Assembly: GCA_025454715.1 (NCBI GenBank)
Contig: JALONY010000140.1
Location: 1-6,091, forward strand
Source: Anaerolineae bacterium
Lineage (GTDB): Bacteria > Chloroflexota > Anaerolineae > Aggregatilineales > Phototrophicaceae
Direction: 5' to 3'
Length of the DNA stretch: 6,091 nucleotides
The notes beneath the pieces were generated by a model. It made no database searches. It saw only the letters and a program-made list of their open reading frames with translations, and was not told the origin of the DNA. The number at the start of each line of letters is the position of its first letter. The first letter of the stretch is position 1. Of this stretch, positions 4,826-6,091 are shown piece after piece. The translations under genes and the position numbers were made by a program.

Positions 4826-5704
4826 ATGAACGCTTCCAAGTCCCTGCGTAAGGCGAAGCCGACGGCACCCGCGCTGCCCAAGCGCCCAAACCTCTCGAAC
4901 ATGGCGGTTCGGATCGTGGTGGGGTTGCCCCTGATGGGATTTGCCCTGCTGTGCGTCTACCTCGGGGATTGGCCGTGGGCGGTGTTCATGGGCTTATCGG
5001 CCTCGCTGGCCTTGCTGGAATTTTATGCGCTGGCGCAAGACCGCCCCGAGATGGGATTTACCCAAGTCGGGGTACCGGCCACGCTGGCGCTGTTCGTCGG
5101 GGTGCATTTCGGCTGGTGGGGGCTGGTGGCTGGTGCGCTGGCCTTCGGGCTGATAGGTGGCTTTTCGCTGGCCATCGGGCGCGGGGCGACGGCGGGGCAA
5201 GCCGTGCGGCAAGGCCTGACCACCGTGGCGGGCTTGCTGTACGTGTCGTTGCCGCTGGCGTTGACGTTGGTCTTGCGGCAGGCGTTGGGGGTGGGCGGTT
5301 TGATGCTGGCCATCACCATCACGGTCTCGACCGACACATTCGCTTATTTCGGCGGCAAATTGTGGGGGCGTACCCCGATGGCACCCAAGATTTCGCCCAA
5401 GAAGACGATGGAAGGCCTGACCTGTGGGCTGATCGTGGGCGGCTTGTGCACCTTGATTGCGCTGCACCTGAACGGGATTTTGACCCCGGCCTCGGCGCTG
5501 GTGGCGCTGGTCGGCCCCGGGCTGGCGGTGCTGGGTGACCTTTGGGAGTCTTGGCTGAAGCGCGTCTATGCGGTAAAAGACTCGCATCTGCCCAATCTCA
5601 ACGTCATCCCCGGGCATGGCGGGGTGCTCGACCGCGCAGACTCGATGTTGTGGGTCGCGCCGTTCTTGGTGGTTTATTTGGGCTTGCTGGGCTTCTTGGC
5701 CTAG
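4826..5704 (+). CDS. cdsA: phosphatidate cytidylyltransferase (CDP-diglyceride synthase, 292 aa)
   Basis: An integral membrane enzyme that makes CDP-diacylglycerol and pyrophosphate from phosphatidate and CTP, the branch point of phospholipid synthesis. After a basic, Ala/Pro-rich cytoplasmic tail (residues 1-25) come roughly eight hydrophobic segments. Conserved elements are 'STDTFAYFGGKLWGR' with Asp170, 'ISPKKTMEG' (189-197), 'GDLWESWLKR' (237-246), Lys251-Asp252, IPGHGG (261-266) and 'DRADS' (269-273). The classical signature has four residues between KD and the (L/I)P of the HGG motif. Here there are eight (SHLPNLNV), so there is an insertion of about four residues, with the metal/CTP-binding acids kept. 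The start ATG has AGGA (4814-4817) at spacing 8. The usual frr-uppS-cdsA-dxr neighbours are absent: it is divergent from sseA and followed after 34 nt by a TPR-type gene. Confidence 0.96.
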   Translation: MNASKSLRKAKPTAPALPKRPNLSNMAVRIVVGLPLMGFALLCVYLGDWPWAVFMGLSASLALLEFYALAQDRPEMGFTQVGVPATLALFVGVHFGWWGLVAGALAFGLIGGFSLAIGRGATAGQAVRQGLTTVAGLLYVSLPLALTLVLRQALGVGGLMLAITITVSTDTFAYFGGKLWGRTPMAPKISPKKTMEGLTCGLIVGGLCTLIALHLNGILTPASALVALVGPGLAVLGDLWESWLKRVYAVKDSHLPNLNVIPGHGGVLDRADSMLWVAPFLVVYLGLLGFLA

Positions 5705-5738
5705 CGCAAGGCACGGGCTACGACACGGAGGAGGACGT

Positions 5739-6091
5739 TTGGCTGGCAACGCAGAAGTAGAGCGCAAGTTGCGCGCAGGCATCGACGCGGCCAAGAATGG
5801 CGACCGCGACGGTGCGCGCCGCTTGTTGGGCGAGGTGGTGCGCGCCGACCCGCGCAACGAATTGGCATGGATTTGGCTGGCGGCGGTCTTGACCAACCCG
5901 ACCGAGCGGCGGGCGGCCTTGCGGCGGGTGCTCGACATCAACCCCGCCAACACCCGCGCCCGCGACGCCTTGCGCCAGCTCGATGGTGCCACACCGTCCG
6001 ACCAAGACACGGCGCTCAACGCCCGCTTGGTCGATGCGCGGCGGATGGATCGCAGTAGCCCGCTGGCCGATGACGATACCGCCCTCGCGCC
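5739..6091 (+). CDS. TPR-repeat protein, N-terminal part (runs off the window)
   Basis: A frame open from TTG 5739 to the end of the window (117 codons seen, no stop). GGAGGAGG (5727-5734) lies just upstream, which supports the TTG start. It reads AGNAEVERKLRAGIDAAKNG..., followed by a repeat unit 'AAKNGDRDGARRLLGEVVRADPRNELAWIWLAAVLTNPTERRAALRRVLDINPANTRARDAL' (residues about 17-79). This has the helix pairs and 'DP.N..AW.WLA' and 'NP.N..AR..L' landmarks of tetratricopeptide repeats, in a form very common in Chloroflexota proteins. A polar Asp/Ser/Thr-rich linker follows to the window edge. TPRs are protein-binding scaffolds. What follows (membrane spans, protease, kinase or other domain) cannot be seen, so the function is open. 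It probably shares a transcript with cdsA. Confidence 0.85.
   Translation, partial: MAGNAEVERKLRAGIDAAKNGDRDGARRLLGEVVRADPRNELAWIWLAAVLTNPTERRAALRRVLDINPANTRARDALRQLDGATPSDQDTALNARLVDARRMDRSSPLADDDTALA

Noticed and set aside
4994..6019. A 341-aa minus-strand open frame opposite cdsA and the TPR gene
   Set aside because: It spans two real plus-strand genes and their gap. The product is Gln/Arg/Pro/His-rich without a recognisable domain, as expected of a GC-rich antisense shadow.
1..6091. CRISPR arrays, tRNA or rRNA genes, insertion sequences, phage or toxin-antitoxin modules
   Set aside because: I found no spaced direct repeats, no tRNA-like cloverleaf or CCA end, no transposase or integrase motifs and no terminal inverted repeats. 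The small genes near 43-306 and 1772-2116 do not form a recognisable toxin-antitoxin pair.

Overview
The window is GC-rich bacterial DNA, densely packed with genes. No protein here fixes the taxonomy alone. The repeat-containing protein at the right edge carries the 'AAKNGDRDGARRLL..V..ADPRNELAWIWLA' TPR style that is very common in Chloroflexota, and the ABC ATPase has the 'GMLHQDPLD' Q-loop seen in Chloroflexota BMP/sugar-type transporters. The rhodanese and SufE resemble the actinobacterial CysA/SseA and SufE-like pair. My best guess is an Anaerolineae-like member of Chloroflexota, held with moderate to low confidence.

Layout. (1) Positions 1-2583, plus strand: the likely tail of an upstream gene, an unrecognised 87-residue protein, a broken tandem-domain ABC transporter ATPase (331-1775), an unrecognised 114-residue protein overlapping it by 4 nt, and a DUF1992 (DnaJC28-like) protein. 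(2) Positions 4622 down to 2584, minus strand: a two-domain rhodanese (sseA type), a SufE-family sulfur acceptor, and a family I inorganic pyrophosphatase (ppa). The DUF1992 gene and ppa converge with directly abutting stop codons. (3) Positions 4826-6091, plus strand: phosphatidate cytidylyltransferase (cdsA), then the start of a TPR-type protein that runs off the window. The divergent sseA/cdsA intergenic region (203 bp) holds candidate promoters and a perfect 11-bp tandem direct repeat.

How the genes fit together. The rhodanese/SufE pair points to persulfide sulfur handling, probably feeding Fe-S cluster or thiolation chemistry. The pyrophosphatase and CdsA are housekeeping enzymes, and CdsA releases pyrophosphate that a pyrophosphatase would remove. 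The ABC ATPase has no permease or binding protein beside it here. It carries two independent length changes: a perfect 21-bp tandem duplication, and a frameshifting deletion that removes the first ABC signature motif.

I see no complete new multi-gene system. The observations most worth checking are the two lesions in the ABC ATPase, the 11-bp direct repeat between the divergent genes, a near-perfect 28-bp palindrome inside the DUF1992 gene, and a strong hairpin between sseA and sufE. No stretch over 300 bases lacks a gene.
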